Positions 21,551 through 34,451 of a DNA stretch of 64,000 bases are shown one piece after another; the stretch's first letter is position 1, and each line of letters starts with the position of its first letter. The notes below the pieces were generated by a model that worked only from the letters and a program-made list of their open reading frames with translations, had not been told where the DNA came from and ran no database searches. The position numbers and the translations under genes are program-made. Origin of the DNA: Agapanthus africanus (lineage: Eukaryota; Streptophyta; Magnoliopsida; Asparagales; Amaryllidaceae); NCBI GenBank assembly GCA_030015575.1, contig JASDDO010000006.1:102974045-103038044 (forward strand), given 5' to 3'.

Positions 21551-23770
21551 TGTAGGGTTCCTAGGTACTCTCAAGAGGTCTCACAAGGCATCAACCATGC
21601 CAATTTCAACTCTAACGGGTGCCCAGAAACCCTAACAAGATCGTTGGCTAGAAAAAAATAAGCGATAAAACAAACTAGTTAACTACTTTAACTAAGAGTA
21701 ACGAAAACACAACCTTTGTAGATCCGGTCCTCCACCTCCATAGCTCCGTGATGAAGTCCTCTCCGCTGTCCAAATCGAAATCCGGGCTCTAGCGTCGGCT
21801 TCATCGGAGAAAAAGCGGGCTAGGTCATCGACGACGATGCCGAAGATGATCTACGTCGAGGCATCGCTAGATCAAGCTCTAACTTCACCAAGTCAAGAAA
21901 CTTGTGAAGAAAACACACTCTACTACTTGGCAAGAGGTAGAGGATGAAGAAATAAGAAGTGGGTTCACTTTAGAATTGGATTTCTCACTCATTTGCTCAA
22001 GTTGCCATTGTTGAAGCAAGCTTTCTTCAAGTGAAGAAGATGAAGAAGAAGAAGATAATGTTATGATAAGTATTATTCAAAAAGGAAAATAAATGAATAA
22101 TTATCATAATGCAAACATGGTAAAGTGTAGAGAATAAATCATGGCTAGATGGAATGGTTAGGGTTAAGCATGAAGACAAAATGGTCACTTAGTCAAAGCT
22201 TCATGAACTTTCAATGTAAAACAAAACTAGCAACCATTTTCTTTTCTATTGCCATTTCTTTTCCAAAATAAAATAAATGAAATAAATAAATGAATGAAAA
22301 AGAAAACCCTAACCATTACACAACCATGGTTTAATCTTTACACAAACCCTAGAGAGCATGTATAATCAAACATGATACAATCAAGTGCACAAAAAGTATA
22401 TCACATATACAATGTGCACATCCGAGCGAGAAAATCCATTTAAAGTAAACCAATACTAGTTAATGCAAAGTAATATATCAAATATATAATTATACAATAA
22501 ATCATTAAATCAACACTTGATTTAACGATCCGGTCATATCGCATATAACCGACTAGTATCCTATGTGTCGGCTTATCGAATAAACCCTTGATTCGATAAC
22601 TAGGTTATATCGCATACAACCATTCGATACATACATCGCGAGAATGAAATACGGTATCACATACACGCATTATTCTCGGTCCCGCACATATCTCATATGC
22701 GCTCCTATTTTGTTTCGCTTGAGCCAGTAAACCTCTGTGTAGGACTCTAAAGACTCGTTAATATGCCGGCAGCAGATGATGATCATATCAAACACCCACA
22801 AGCCGCAAGCGGTCTGCTAAACGTAACGGCCACCCGGGTATTGAGCGATCAGAAGATCGACAATCAAGCCCGCTCACACTCCAGTGAATCCAACCAGTAA
22901 CACTACCGTACAGTCCGGTCTGTTCGTCTGATATGTCGCATATCTCTCCTAGGGGTGGTAAACGTCAGACCCCAATAGCTCGATAAGTCGTGTCGATATG
23001 AGGTCTATAACAATTCGAGAAACTACCGGTAACACTTACTAGTAAATCTCAGCAACCCTGGCCAGGGATTTCCTGTTATAGCCAATCGAACACAGCGCAA
23101 CATCAACCTCCTATACCGGGAGAGACGAATCCCCTCCTATCGCTCATTGCCTCCATGTGACTCGGGACTGTACCCAAAAACCACCATTTTGCACGCCCTC
23201 TTGGACGTGGTAAGATGGAAATCAAAGCACAGTGGGAACCACACAAGACTCTATGACGATCTCGGGTCAACAGACTACTCTGTACCAGTGTCACCAGAGA
23301 ACTGCCATCTGACGTAAGGTATAATACCATCTGGGAGTTCTCGGCGAGTCCGTCCAGTGTACCCAGTCTCTACTGAGCACCCGTATATCATTTCTGATGT
23401 CAAACACCGATGGATATGGGATCATCCATCGCCCATCTGTATGGGTCAAGAAGGTACACGCTAGTCTACTTTGGTATATCGATGCCCCATCTCGATACAC
23501 CCACGACTAGGGACTTTCAAGGATGTACTTATGGACTACCATGTCCCCACTAGTATGATCCGCATCATAGTCCATGTAGTCAAGTACACATCCTAAGGGC
23601 TTTACCAACATGTAATAGAGATACAATCTGTGTACACGTTAAGGTAAAGAGTAACCAGATAGCATACTATCATGTCGAGCAAGAAAGTCCTCCCTATATA
23701 TGTCCCAACATCCACTACAATATACATCCAATGTACAGTAATGGCCTCTAGGGCATACATATAACTAACA
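21551..23770 (-). repeat. 5' LTR of element D (LTR2 type)
   Basis: 2220 bp; TG...CA ends in element sense (TGTTAGTTATATGTATGCCC...). Related to LTR1 in its outer ~900 bp (CCTGGCCAGG, TCCTAAGGGCT, CCGGGAGAGACGAATCC blocks) but different in the inner half, with no dense TTGAC cluster. CCCTGGCCAGGG at 23056-23067. Confidence 0.92.
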
Positions 23771-24848
23771 GCCACACCCCCGGATGCCGTCGACGAAGTG
23801 CACTAAGGCGGAACACCGCTGCCGCAAGCACCCGAACGGATGCTTTTGGCGACGGGATTCTCCTACAGTCACTTGGTCGGGGCTATGGGGCGTCGCTGTC
23901 TATTAAGTTTACCCGGCGAGTATCCGCGTACATACCGTGATTGCGACGGATTTTTGATCGCAACAAAATTCCATGGCAACCGATCATTTGAGACTGAAGT
24001 GCTAGATTTATAACATTCAATTTAGTTATCCCGTAACTACCTGTGGATTCCAATTATTGTATCATATTCCAGATAAATAGACAAAGTTAAACTTTCCGAT
24101 CGAATAATCAAACACCCAAGGTTTCCCCAATATAACTCAACACTTGAAATCAGTTTAAAAATATCCATCACATGCAACAGTACCAATGGTCCAGCCGTAG
24201 AAGTGTCAAGCCAACGCCTCACATGTGGCACGTCGTACTGCCCCAAACCCTAAGGTTTAGACGCAGTTCAAGTCGGTCACATAATCGAGTTAAGCTTTGT
24301 TGTCTTCTAGAGGGTCCACCGCGTTACTTGCACGACTTAGAACGTTTTTAAACTCGAGAAAAAATCCAACTTTTGAAAAATTTTCCGACAGGGGAAAAAG
24401 TGAGTTATTGATATCCGTTCGAACTTTTTAACAGTTTCTAAAAATTATCCGGACAAAACTAAACAAATTTAAATTATCTGATTGAATCAACGAGTCTCCA
24501 ATACAACCGTAGAAAACTCAACACTTGAGTGGAATTAAAAAATTCCCATAAAAAAATGACAAGAAAGGACATAAGAATAAATATATGAAATATGAGGGAC
24601 TAAGTCCAAATTTTGGCCGCGGAACCGCCGCCAAACCATTGGTTTGGCCGCGGTTCCGCGTTCACTTGATCGACTTAGTGGACCGTACTTCACAGTAATT
24701 CTAAGTTTTTCCTGCTTGTTATTCTGAGCATTTTTAATTCATAAAAAATCAACATTTTTGAAAATGTACAGAGAGGGGTAAAATCGGAGTTTTCCGGATT
24801 CGATCGGACTTTAAACTTCGTCTAGACTTCGCCTAAAGCTTTAGCTTG
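23771..24848 (-). other. Element F leader fragment, non-coding
   Basis: Continues the leader interrupted by D. Homologous to D's 20690-21537 (for example TTCCAATTATTGTATC, TTAAACTTTCCGATCGAA). Carries the GC-rich hairpin. The gag-proximal part and coding region of F lie beyond D, outside the window. Confidence 0.82.
24618..24660 (-). other. GC-rich leader hairpin of F
   Basis: 21-bp arms with one mismatch (C-C), symmetrical about base 24639, tip AAACCATTGGTTT. 188 nt downstream of the primer-binding site. The tip sequence is unrelated to that of D although the stem base is shared. Confidence 0.78.
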
Positions 24849-24860
24849 GCTCTGATACCA
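24849..24860 (-). other. Primer-binding site of F (initiator Met tRNA)
   Basis: GCTCTGATACCA on the plus strand, one base from the LTR (TGTAGGGTTGC). Confidence 0.92.
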
Positions 24861-24861
24861 C

Positions 24862-27029
24862 TGTAGGGTTGCTGGGCACTCTCATAAGTTTTTACAAGGC
24901 ATCAACCATGCCCGATTAAAATTTTAGCCGTGCCGAACAACCCAAAGCTGGATCTTTAAATTAGAGATTTGGCGAAAACAAGTATGTTAAACACTTTAAC
25001 ACTAAGTAAGAGGGATTACAACCATTGTAGATCCGGTCCTTCACTTCTTAAGCTCCGTGTTGAAGTCCCTTCGCTGCGATCATCGTGTTCCGGACTCTCG
25101 AGAGGTCCCACGAAGAGAAAGATGCAGTCTTTCTTCCGATCTTCGATACAAAGATGATATACCTTGAAGTTTCGTTAACACAAGCTAACACTCATAATAT
25201 GAAGTGAACACCCTCATCTAAATGGCAAGGATAGAAGAGGATGATGAAGTAGGATTTTTTTCTCTCATTTGTTTTCTTATTCTCACTCATTTTTCATCAC
25301 TTAGAAAAAGCTAGAAAGCTTTTTCATGAAAAGAAAGAAGGAAGAAGATGAAAAATAAACATGAAACCTTTTGTGATGAATAATGAAAGGATAAATATGA
25401 TGCTTAAAGCAACCATGGTCAACTAAACCCAAGTAGATAATTAACTAGGGTTAGGGTTTGGGTTGGGTTAAAGCATGAGTCACTTTAAAATATCTAACAC
25501 AAAACAAAAGAAAAACCTTTTAGAAGGTTCTTGAAAGACCTAACCCTAATCAAGCCCTAACCTTGTTTAATCTCTACTAAACATGTTGCATTAGTAATCA
25601 TATCATGTTACAATATTATATATCACATATATAATATTTATTGTAACCAAATAAAATAATACAATTAACATATATCGCATATATATCAATGTATTACCCG
25701 AGTGAGAAAAAGAATCTTTTAGTGAGCTAATATTAGTTAATGTAATTTAATATATCATATATATTATTATACATTAAATTATCGAATCAACAATTGATCC
25801 AACAATCCAAGTATATCGCATATAACAGAATAATATTTATCCGTACCGATTCATCGAATCAACACTTGACCTGATGACCCGGCTGATATCAAATATCGCG
25901 AGAATAGAATACGATATCTCATATCGCATTATCCTCGGTCCTGCACATATCACATATGTGCCCCTACTCCGTTTTTCCTGAGTCAAGAAACCTCTGTGTA
26001 GGACTCTAAAGAATCGTCAATACGCTGGCAGTAGGTGATGATCATATCAAACACCCACAAGCTACAAGTTGTCAGCTAAACGTAACTGCCACCCAGGTAT
26101 TGAGCGATCAGAAGATCAACAACCAAGCATATACATTCTCCTGCGAATCCAATCAGTAACACTCCCGTACAGTCCTGTCTCGTCGTCTGATATGTCGCAT
26201 ATCTCGCCTAGGGGTGGTAAACGTCAGACCCAAGTAGCTCGATAAGTCGTGTCGATATGAGGTCTACAACAGTTCGAGAAACTACTGATTACACTTACCA
26301 GTAAATCTCAGCAACCCTGGCCAGGGATTTCCGGTTATAGCTAATCGAACATAGTGCAACATCAACTCCCTATATCGGGAGAGACGAAACCCCTCCTATC
26401 GCTCATTGCCTCCATGTGATTCAGGACTGTACCCAAAAGCCACCGTTTTGCACTCCCTCTTGGACGTGGTATGATGGAAATCAAAGCATAGAGGGAATCA
26501 CACAAGACACTATGACGATCTCGGGTCAACAGACTACTCTTTACCAGTGTCACCGGAGAACTGCCATCTGACGTGAGGTACAATACCATCTGGGAGTTCT
26601 CGGCGAGTCCGTCCAGTGTACCCAGTCTCTACTGAGCACCCGTACACAATCCTTGATGTCAAACACCGATGGATATGGGATCATCCATCGCCCATCATAT
26701 AGGTCAAGATGCGTATACGCTAGTCTACTCTGGTCCATCGATGCCCTGTCTCGATACACCCTCGTCTAGGAACAGTTAAAGGATGTACTCAACGACTACC
26801 GTGGCCCCACTAGTATGATCTCATCATAGTCCCAGTAGTCGAGTACATATCCTAAGGGCTTTATCAACATGTAACATAGAGACAATCAGAGAACATGTTA
26901 AGATAAAGTACAACCAGATAGCATACTATCATGTCGAGCAAGAAAGTCCTCCATATATATGTCCAAGCATCCATTACAATATACATCGTATGTCCAGTAA
27001 TGGCCTATAGGGCTTACATATAACTAACA
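24862..27029 (-). repeat. 5' LTR of element F (LTR2 type)
   Basis: 2168 bp. Aligns with D's 5' LTR but is clearly more diverged than the D pair. CCCTGGCCAGGG at 26315-26326. Confidence 0.9.
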
Positions 27030-27437
27030 GAAGCAGTTTATGAACATAAGTGGATGTTCTAGGGATTTGATAATGGCGGCCTCCTTTGGGAGACGGTTAT
27101 TATTCCAAGCTTCCAAGGTGACCTGGATGACAGAGTGACTGTCAGAGTTATTGTTTTCCCTCTAACGAGGGGGCAGTATTTTGGACAGGTGGTCCAAGAG
27201 GATACTGAGGGAGGCGTGGCGCAGGATACTGATTATGTTCTGTAGACGATACTGTCTAAGATGTTTGCTGAATTTGAAGTTCATTTGTGAACTGGGTCCC
27301 ATCAGATATCCAGAAATATTCTAAGACGGGTATTGCTCATTTCGGGAGATAGTTTTCTCCACGAAGTTGAGATAAAGAGAGACATAGAAAGAAACACTGG
27401 AGCGGATCCACTTACTGAGGCTATTTCTCGAACGTAA
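27030..27437 (+). pseudogene. Element G: C-terminal RNase H remnant of a copia pol
   Basis: Plus-strand frame reads GSHQISRNILRRV, then EVEIKRDIERNTGADPLTEA ending at TAA (27435). This parallels SHQKSRHILRR and EIEVKRV...NTADPLTKAL at the end of C's pol. It begins EAVYEHKWMF, resembling EAVWMKKF. The stretch between these has stops and no clear match. Truncated upstream by insertion of F. Confidence 0.7.
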
Positions 27438-27552
27438 TAGTTTTATAAACGAGGTTTGTGAAACAGATTAGTAGAGGAGTTGGGTGTTCGGTATCATACG
27501 GGCTGTGAGTATGCGACATCGCAATAATTAGCCTTAAATGCAAGAGGGAGAT

Positions 27553-28439
27553 TGTTGGCTATAGTGCCCTCAAGGAAATTATCATAGTCGCAGGCATGTG
27601 ATCATGATGATTGAAGGGGGACCTATACCGATAAAACAGTCTTAGTCGAGATGATAGTATGCTATCTGGTTTGTCTTTATCATTATGTATATGTTGATAA
27701 AGCCCTTAGGATCTTGCTTGACTACCAGCATAGTGATGGGGATCACATACGTGGGAGCTGGGGGTCTGCAAGCACATCCTTAAATGTCCCTGGTCATGGG
27801 AGTATCGAGACTGGGCATCGATACTCCAGTGTAGACTGGTGTATACTTATCCAGACCCTGACGAGGGGCGGTGGCCGGTCTCACAAGCCATTGGTGTTAG
27901 TTGTTCACCTAAGATAATATACAGGTGTTCATTGGGTTATGAGTACACTGGACGGACTCTCCGGGAACATTCTAGTTGGTATTATACCTATAGTCAGATA
28001 GCAGTCCCCTGGTGACATGTGTACAGGTTAGTCTGTCGACCTGAGATCGTCATTTGTCTCATGTGAGTTCCCACTTTTCTTTGATTACTACCGTACCACG
28101 GCTCAAAGGAGTCGTGCAAACAGGTTTTAGTTGGGTACAGTCCCGAGCCAAATTGAAACAGTGAGTGGATCATCAAGGATTTGTCTCTCCCGGTATTGGG
28201 GATTGATGTCGCGCTGTGCACGGGTGGCCATTACTAGAAATCCTCGGCCGGGGTATCTGAGAATTACCGATCCAAGATCGATAGTTTCTCAGGTAGTGAT
28301 GGGTTTCATACCGACATGAACTATCGCGTTGTTAAGGGTCTGACATTATCCACCCCCTAGACCCGATATGCGATACTCTTAGACGAACAGACCGGACTGT
28401 ACGAATATTGTCACCGACAAGCTCAGTAGGGGTTTGGAT
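27553..28439 (+). repeat. 3' LTR of element G, first 887 bp (LTR3 type)
   Basis: Starts TGTTGGCTATAGTGCCCTCA after the purine tract. Shares blocks with LTR1 and LTR2 (GATAGTATGCTATCTGGTTTG, CCTTAGGATCT, GACGAACAGACCGGACTGTAC) but is a separate subfamily. The palindrome of the other LTRs has decayed. B interrupts it; TGGAT (28435-28439) is the expected target copy, its partner being off the right edge. Confidence 0.82.
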
Positions 28440-30487
28440 TGTAAGTCCACGTTGCCCACCCCGGTGCTTGCGGGGAGGCGGAAACGTATTGAAAAATCAG
28501 ATTTTTAACACACTAGGCAACATGGACTAGCAAAAGGAGGGATCTTTGCTAAACAAAACTAACTAACAAAGCTAAAGGAGTTAGCTACTTGGTTAAGGGG
28601 TTATACCTAGGTCTTCAAGTCTTTCTCTTCTTGCTCCTTGGAGTGAAAGAAAGGGATCTCCTTGTCGCCTTCTCTTGTCGAAGAAAGATCCACCCGAGGG
28701 CGTCAACCTTTGGCTTCAACTTCAAACTAGAAGTAACTAAGATGCTTGGAGTGCTAATCCTAGATCCTTAGAAAGAGTAGACAGTATTTTAGAAGGATTT
28801 ATCTCAAGCTCAAGGGATCCTTTACTCATGAGAGGGGAGGGCTAGAGAGAGAGGAAGAGGAGGAGAGAGAATCAAAATGATAGAATGAGAAGAAATAAAC
28901 CATTCTTCTCACATATATGTGTGAATTATGAAAATAGATAATTAGCTAAATATAATTGTCATGGTTTAATCAAGAAATGACCATTATCATTTCATATTAA
29001 ATGCCTTTTGCTAGAATCAAAGAGCATCTTTCTTATGGAATGATTATGGTCAAGTTGTCAACCTAGGTCAACAAGTCAAATAAAGTCAAATGGTCAACAA
29101 CCCTAACCATGCACAATTATAATTAACAAATATCAATAAATCATATTTCATACATAACCATTAGGGTTAAGAAAATGACAATGGTAATCAACCCTAATGA
29201 AAGTCCTCTGCCTCTGTCTCAGTCAACTGTGCATACACACCCGTATCCGTGTTCCGAGGAACACGAATACCATGAGATAAAACAAATCCCAAATCATATA
29301 CTAGAATCGGGCTTAAACCAAAGCCCGCTAGTATAAGCTGTCCGGACAGCAAACGTGCACAAGTGCGCGGATGTGAACGAACCCTGTTGCAAAACCATGC
29401 GACCTCTACTCATTTTGCCAAAAGGCGAATAACCCTCTGTGTGGGACTCTAAAGACTCGACACTACGCTGGCAGTGGGTTTAACCACAGACCGCAAGCGG
29501 TACTAGCTGTACGTAACGGTCCCCAGGTAGATGCCGATAAGAAGACTGACGAGGTGAACCCATCTGAACTCCTACTGAGCCTGGATGTGACAGTCTCCGT
29601 ACAGTCCGGTCTGTTCGTCTGATACATCGCATGGCGGGCCTAAGGGGGCGGTAAACGTCAGTCCCCTAATAGCGGTACAAGTCGTGTCGGAGTGTAGCCC
29701 AGAACACCCTGAGATAATACTGGAAACCAACCAGTATACCTCGCTCGTCCTGGCCAGGGACTACGTGTGTAACGGCTCTCCTGGACACAGCGCGATGTCA
29801 ACCCCCAATACCGGGAGAGACGAATCCTTTCTAACCGTCACTGCCTCCAAGTGCTTCGGGATTGCACCCAACAACTAGCTATTTGCATGACTCCTTTGAG
29901 CCGTGGTAGGGTAGTAATCAAAGTATAGTGGGAACACACTCGAGGCGAAGTGACAGTGTCAAGTCAGCGGACTAAGCTGTATTCATGTCACCTGGGAACT
30001 GATAAAAGACGATAAGTATAATACCAACCAACAGTTCCCGACGAGTCATGTCCTGTGTACTCGTAACCCAACGAGCACCCGCATACTATCTAAAGTACGA
30101 CGTACAGACGGCTGTAGGACAGACGGTCTCCCGTGCTGCGATGAGAAGCACATACGCTAGTCTACTCCGGAGTATCGATGCCCTGTCATGATAATCCCAC
30201 GACCAGGGACGTGTATATATAAGGATGTGCTTATAGATTACCCAGCCCCCACGAGTGTGACTGCCATCACAACGCTGGTAATCAAGCAAAGATCCTAAAG
30301 GCTCCACTAATGTGTATAGGTGATACAATAAAGAAACACATGTACACATTAAAGCAGAGACAAACCAAGTAGCATACTACCATTTCGAGCAAGATTGTCT
30401 ATACAACTGTGAATATCCAAAGCTTCCATCAAATAATATACATACTAGTATGATACAGTAATGGTCTCTAGGGCATATAGACTAACA
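28440..30487 (-). repeat. 3' LTR of element B (LTR1 type)
   Basis: 2048 bp, TG...CA ends. Six TTGAC cores at 29049-29097. A perfect hairpin CGTGTTCC-GA-GGAACACG lies near 29247-29264. Followed by AATCTCCCACTTGC, the reverse of the polypurine tract. Confidence 0.93.
29049..29097 (-). promoter_or_regulatory. W-box (TTGAC) cluster in 3' LTR of B
   Basis: Six GTCAA cores in 49 bp (TTGAC in element sense), at the same relative place as in C. Confidence 0.5.
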
Positions 30488-30501
30488 ATCTCCCACTTGC
30501 A

Positions 30502-33071
30502 CTAAAGCCATGTACTGGCGTATCGAAGACCTATCATCTCCATCAGCCGCTCGAACTGAGTCTGGGGTAAGGCCTTCGTGAATGGATCTGCAGTGTTATC
30601 TTCTGAACCAACCCTCCGAACCTCGATCTCCTGGCGATCCACGATCTCCCTGATCAGGAGATACCGCCTCAAGATGTGTCTGGATTTCTGATGGGACCTG
30701 AGTTCCTTCACTAAAGCTATAGCCCCGTTGTTGTCGCAATACAGAGGTATTAGATCAACAATGGACGGAACCACATGAAGTTCTTTCAAGAACTACCTCA
30801 TCCAGACGGCTTCTTTTGCGGCATCAGATGCAGCGATATATTCCGCTTCCATAGTCGAGTCAGCAACGGTTTCCTGTTTGGAACTCTTCCAACACACCGC
30901 CCCTCCATTGAGGGTAAAGACAAAACCCGACATGGACATAGAATCATCCTTGTCACTCTGGAAGCTGGAGTCAGTAAAGGCCTCAATCTGGAGGTCTTTC
31001 CGCCATACACCAAGAACATCTCCTTAGTCCTTCTCAGGTACTTGAGAATGTTCTTTACCGCTATCCAGTATTTCTCCCCAGGGTTTGACTGATACCTGCT
31101 TACCACACTCAGTGTATAAGCCACATCTTGTCTGGTACACAACATCGCATACATTATAGAGCCTACCGCAGAAGCGTAGGGTATAATAGACATGCGATCC
31201 CTTTCCAAATCAGTCTTGGGAGACATATATTTGGAGAGGGTGATCCCATGACAAGCCGGTAGATTACCGCGGTTGGAATCATCCATTCTGAATCTTTTCA
31301 GTATGGTGTCGATTTACGTGAACTGTGAGAGTCCTAATATCCTCTTGGATATATAACGGTAGATCCGGATCCCCAGAATGTATGAGGCATCACCCAGGTC
31401 ATTCATAGAGAACCTGTGTGACAAGAATCCTCTGACAGATTGTAGCATAGGAATGTCATTTCCTATTAAGAGAATTTCATCCACGTATAAAACGAGGAAT
31501 ACTAGAGTTCTTGCTACAAATCTACTATAGATGCAGGGTTCATCTGGATTTTTGATAAAACCAAATTCCTTGACCGTCTCATCAAAACAGATGTTCCAAC
31601 TCCGCGATGCCTGCTTTAGTCCATAAATGGACTTGAGCAACTTGCACACCTTTCCGCTGCTCCCACTCTGAATGAAACCCTCTGTCTTGTCCATATAGAC
31701 ACACTCTTCTAAATTTCCATTTAGAAAAGCTGTCTTTACGTCCATCTGCCAAATCTCATAATCGTGGAAGGCAGCAATGGAAAGAAGGATCCGAACGGAT
31801 TTTAGCATAGCCACTGGAGAAAAGGTTTCGTCATAGTCCAAACAAGGTCTCTGACGAAAACCCTTTGCAACAAGTCTAGCTTTATAGGTCTCAACCTGTC
31901 CATCTACACCAATCTTCCTTTTGAAGATCCACTTGCATCCTACGGGTCTTACCCCATCTGGAGCAATGTCCAACGTCCAAACTCTGTTGGTGTACATGGA
32001 CTCCATTTCGGTCCGCATTCAATCCAGTCATTTTACCGAGTCAACGCTCTGAATGGCCTGCTGGAAGCTAGTCGGCTCGTCACTATCAATGATGCAATCT
32101 TCTGTATCCCCGTCTATGAGAAAACCGTAGTATCTCTCGGGCGGATGAGACTGCCTACTACTCCTGCGGAGCGGCGTAGGAATGTCCTGATCTTTCGAAC
32201 CCTCTGGTTCTACTAAGCTTTCAGTAATAGCTTGTGGTTCTGGAATTTCTTCCAGTTCTATTGCTCTCCCACTTATTTCCTTTTCTAAGAATTGGTGTTC
32301 TAGAAAGTGGGCATTACGAGAAACGAAGACCTTTTGTTCCTCTGCGTAATAGAAATGATACCCCCTAGAGTTCTTTTGGTATCCAACAAACTTGCACAGT
32401 ACTGAGCGTGCCTCGAGTTTGTCCGCATGCTGCTTTTTGACAAAAGCTGGACATCCCCAAATCTTAAGGTATTGAAGATAGGGTTTCTTCCCACTCAATA
32501 ACTCATATGGTGTGGTAGGGACAGTCTTAGTGGGAACTCGGTTCAAAAGGTATGCGGCTGATTCTAGCGCATATTCCCAGAATGATCGCGGCAACTCAGC
32601 GTTACTCATCATGGACCGTACCATATCCAATAGGGTTCGGTTCCGTCTCTCCCATACACCGTTATGTTGCGGAGTGTATGGAGGAGTAAGCTGAGTGAGA
32701 ATTCCATTCTCTTTTAGGTAATCCAGGAACTCGGCACTCAAGTATTCACCACCTCGATCAGATCTTAATGTCTTGATACTTTTGCCTGTTTGTTTTTCTA
32801 CTTCATTCTTGTATTCTTGGAACTTTTCAAAGGCTTCGGATTTATGCTTCATTAACAAGACATGTCTGAACCTTGAAAAATCATCCGTAAAAGTAATGAA
32901 GTAAGAATAACCGCTTCGCGCATGTGTAGACATTGGACCGCACACGTCGATGTGTACGAGCCCCAAGAGGTCGCTCGCTCTTACTCCGTATCCAGTGAAC
33001 GGAGTTTTTGTCATCTTCCCTTTGAGACAGGATTGAAAAGTTGCATATGATTGATATTCGAACGGATCCAA
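30502..33071 (-). pseudogene. Element B pol: integrase, RT, RNase H with stops
   Basis: Integrase 33071-32028 has the D (HIDVCGPM), D (RSDRGGEY) and E (HNGVWERRNRT) residues. RT 32018-31314 has QMDVKTAFLNG, but the catalytic box reads YVDEILL instead of YVDDILL, so the second Asp is lost. RNase H 31286-30502. Disabling changes: Trp to stop between integrase and RT (SVDSVK then LDAMRTEM), Tyr to stop near 31315 (SQFT then IDTILK), a one-base deletion near 31005 in a T run, and a stop before FLKELHVV (near 30793). The order and length otherwise match C. Confidence 0.9.
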
Positions 33072-33077
33072 ATATCC

Positions 33078-34451
33078 TTATGTATGTAACTTCGTCAACC
33101 TTCTCTCATTGATGTGACCGAGTCTACAATGCCATAAGAAAGCCTGATTGATTTTTGGAGACTTTCTTTTGTGTGTATTCTGGACATTGAAAATCTGTGG
33201 TTGGTTTAATACGTATATACCATTGTTTAATGTACCTGACCCAATCAAAACTTGATTAAGGTGAATGTTCACAACATTACTTACAAATGCAAATTCATAA
33301 CTTTCTTTAGATAATAAAGATACAAAAATGATATTACAAGTTGCATTTGGTACAAAATAAAAACCACGCAAAACCAAAAAGTGTCCATCTGACAATCCCA
33401 GGTGATAGTCCCTCACGGCCTCAGCATCCATGCTAGCTCCGTTTGCAACTCTGAGGGTCATATCACCTGCCTTCAAAACCCTACGCCTTCTCAATGCCTG
33501 CAAAGAATTATAGATATGAGATCCTGATCCGGTATCCATTACCTAGGAAGTATAGTTTATTGATAGACAGTTTTCAATAACATACACACCTGAAGCTGAA
33601 GCCGCAACTCGCTTCAGATCCAGGGTTCTGGCCTTCCAAGCCCTGCAATCCTGTTTCCAGTGTCCACTCTTGTGACAATAAAAGCATTCTTCCGTTCCCA
33701 CAAGCTTTCCCGCTACCTTTGTTGCCTTTCCCTTTCCCTTCGTATCCACTTTACTAACACCGCCCCTTGGTTTGGCGGGGTCTTTCTTCTTCTTTCGCTT
33801 GGCTTTCGCCCTGGACTTAGAAGAGGAAGATCCTCCTACAAACAAAGTGGATGTCTCCCTACCTTTCTGTAGGGTGCCCTCAGCACTTCTCAACATGTTC
33901 AGAAGTTCGGAAAGTTCAACCTCCTTTCCTTGCATGTTGTAGTTTAGGACAAACTGAGCGTAAATGGAAGGAAGGGACTGGAGAATCAAGTCAGTATAGA
34001 GTTCATTCTCCAATATGGTCCCAAGGTCCGCGAGCTCCTCTATGTAGCCAATCGTCTTAAGCACGTGTTTCGCTACCGATGATCCGACGGCCAATCTTGC
34101 CGAAAACAGCTTCTTCGACACTTCGTATCTAGCGATACGAGATTGCTCTCCATACAGATCTTCTGTATGGAGAAATATGGATTCTAGGTCCATATTCTCG
34201 TGCCTCCTCTGATGGTCATTGTCCATAGTGGCAAGCACGAGGCACTTGGCCTTCGCGCAATCGATCTCCCATGTCTTACGGATTTCTATATCCGCGATGC
34301 TGGAGGTGGGACCTGGGACAGGGGGAGCTTTGGTGGTAAGGAGATACCCCAACTTGTCGTAAGTGATTGCCATTTTGACATTTCTGAGCCAAACTTTGTA
34401 GTTTGGCCCTGTCAGTATGTTTTTATCTGGTAATAACTTAAGTCCGGTCAT
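33078..34451 (-). pseudogene. Element B gag-protease with stops
   Basis: Gag starts at ATG 34451 (MTGLKLL). It carries NYKVWLRNVKMAI, DCAKAKCLVLATM, YGEQSRIARYEVSKKLFSA, a Lys-rich linker, and a CX2CX4HX4C knuckle (CFYCHKSGHWKQDC, residues about 256-269). A Trp-to-stop change separates it from the protease (VMDTGSGSHIYNSL, 33539 down) and GAG-pre-integrase (FLWHCRLGHINERRLTKL). A second stop (HT then GYLDPF) lies at about 33075. In C and A the stretch is read through in one frame at these points apart from their own lesions. Confidence 0.9.

Larger units (their letters stand above)
5088..23770 (-). mobile_element. Element D: decayed Ty1/copia element, split by insertions of E and C
   Basis: Minus-strand element with LTR2-type LTRs. 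Pieces in the window: 3' LTR remainder 5088-5897, decayed coding 5898-8660, leader in two parts (8661-9197 and 19107-21537), primer-binding site 21538-21549, 5' LTR 21551-23770. C lies between the leader parts with the duplicated target GTCAT (9193-9197 and 19107-19111). E occupies the 3' LTR. D itself sits in the leader of F, whose sequence resumes with GCCAC at 23771. The two visible LTR stretches differ at 21 of 810 positions by my count, yet the coding part is wrecked. Confidence 0.88.
23771..27029 (-). mobile_element. Element F: Ty1/copia element, leader and 5' LTR only
   Basis: LTR2-type relative of D in the same orientation. The right boundary ACTAACA at 27029 abuts GAAGC of element G, so F is inserted in G's coding end. 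The rest of F lies left of D and outside the window. Confidence 0.85.
27030..28439 (+). mobile_element. Element G: outermost Ty1/copia element, 3' end fragment
   Basis: Shows the end of pol, a purine tract (AAGAGGGAGAT, 27542-27552) and the first 887 bp of a 3' LTR. Broken on the left by F and on the right by B. It is the host sequence for everything else visible here. Confidence 0.8.

Noticed and set aside
27030-27350. A possible host gene fragment right of F
   Set aside because: The downstream end reads as a copia RNase H terminus followed by a purine tract and an LTR start; the upstream bases fit decayed element G better than a gene.
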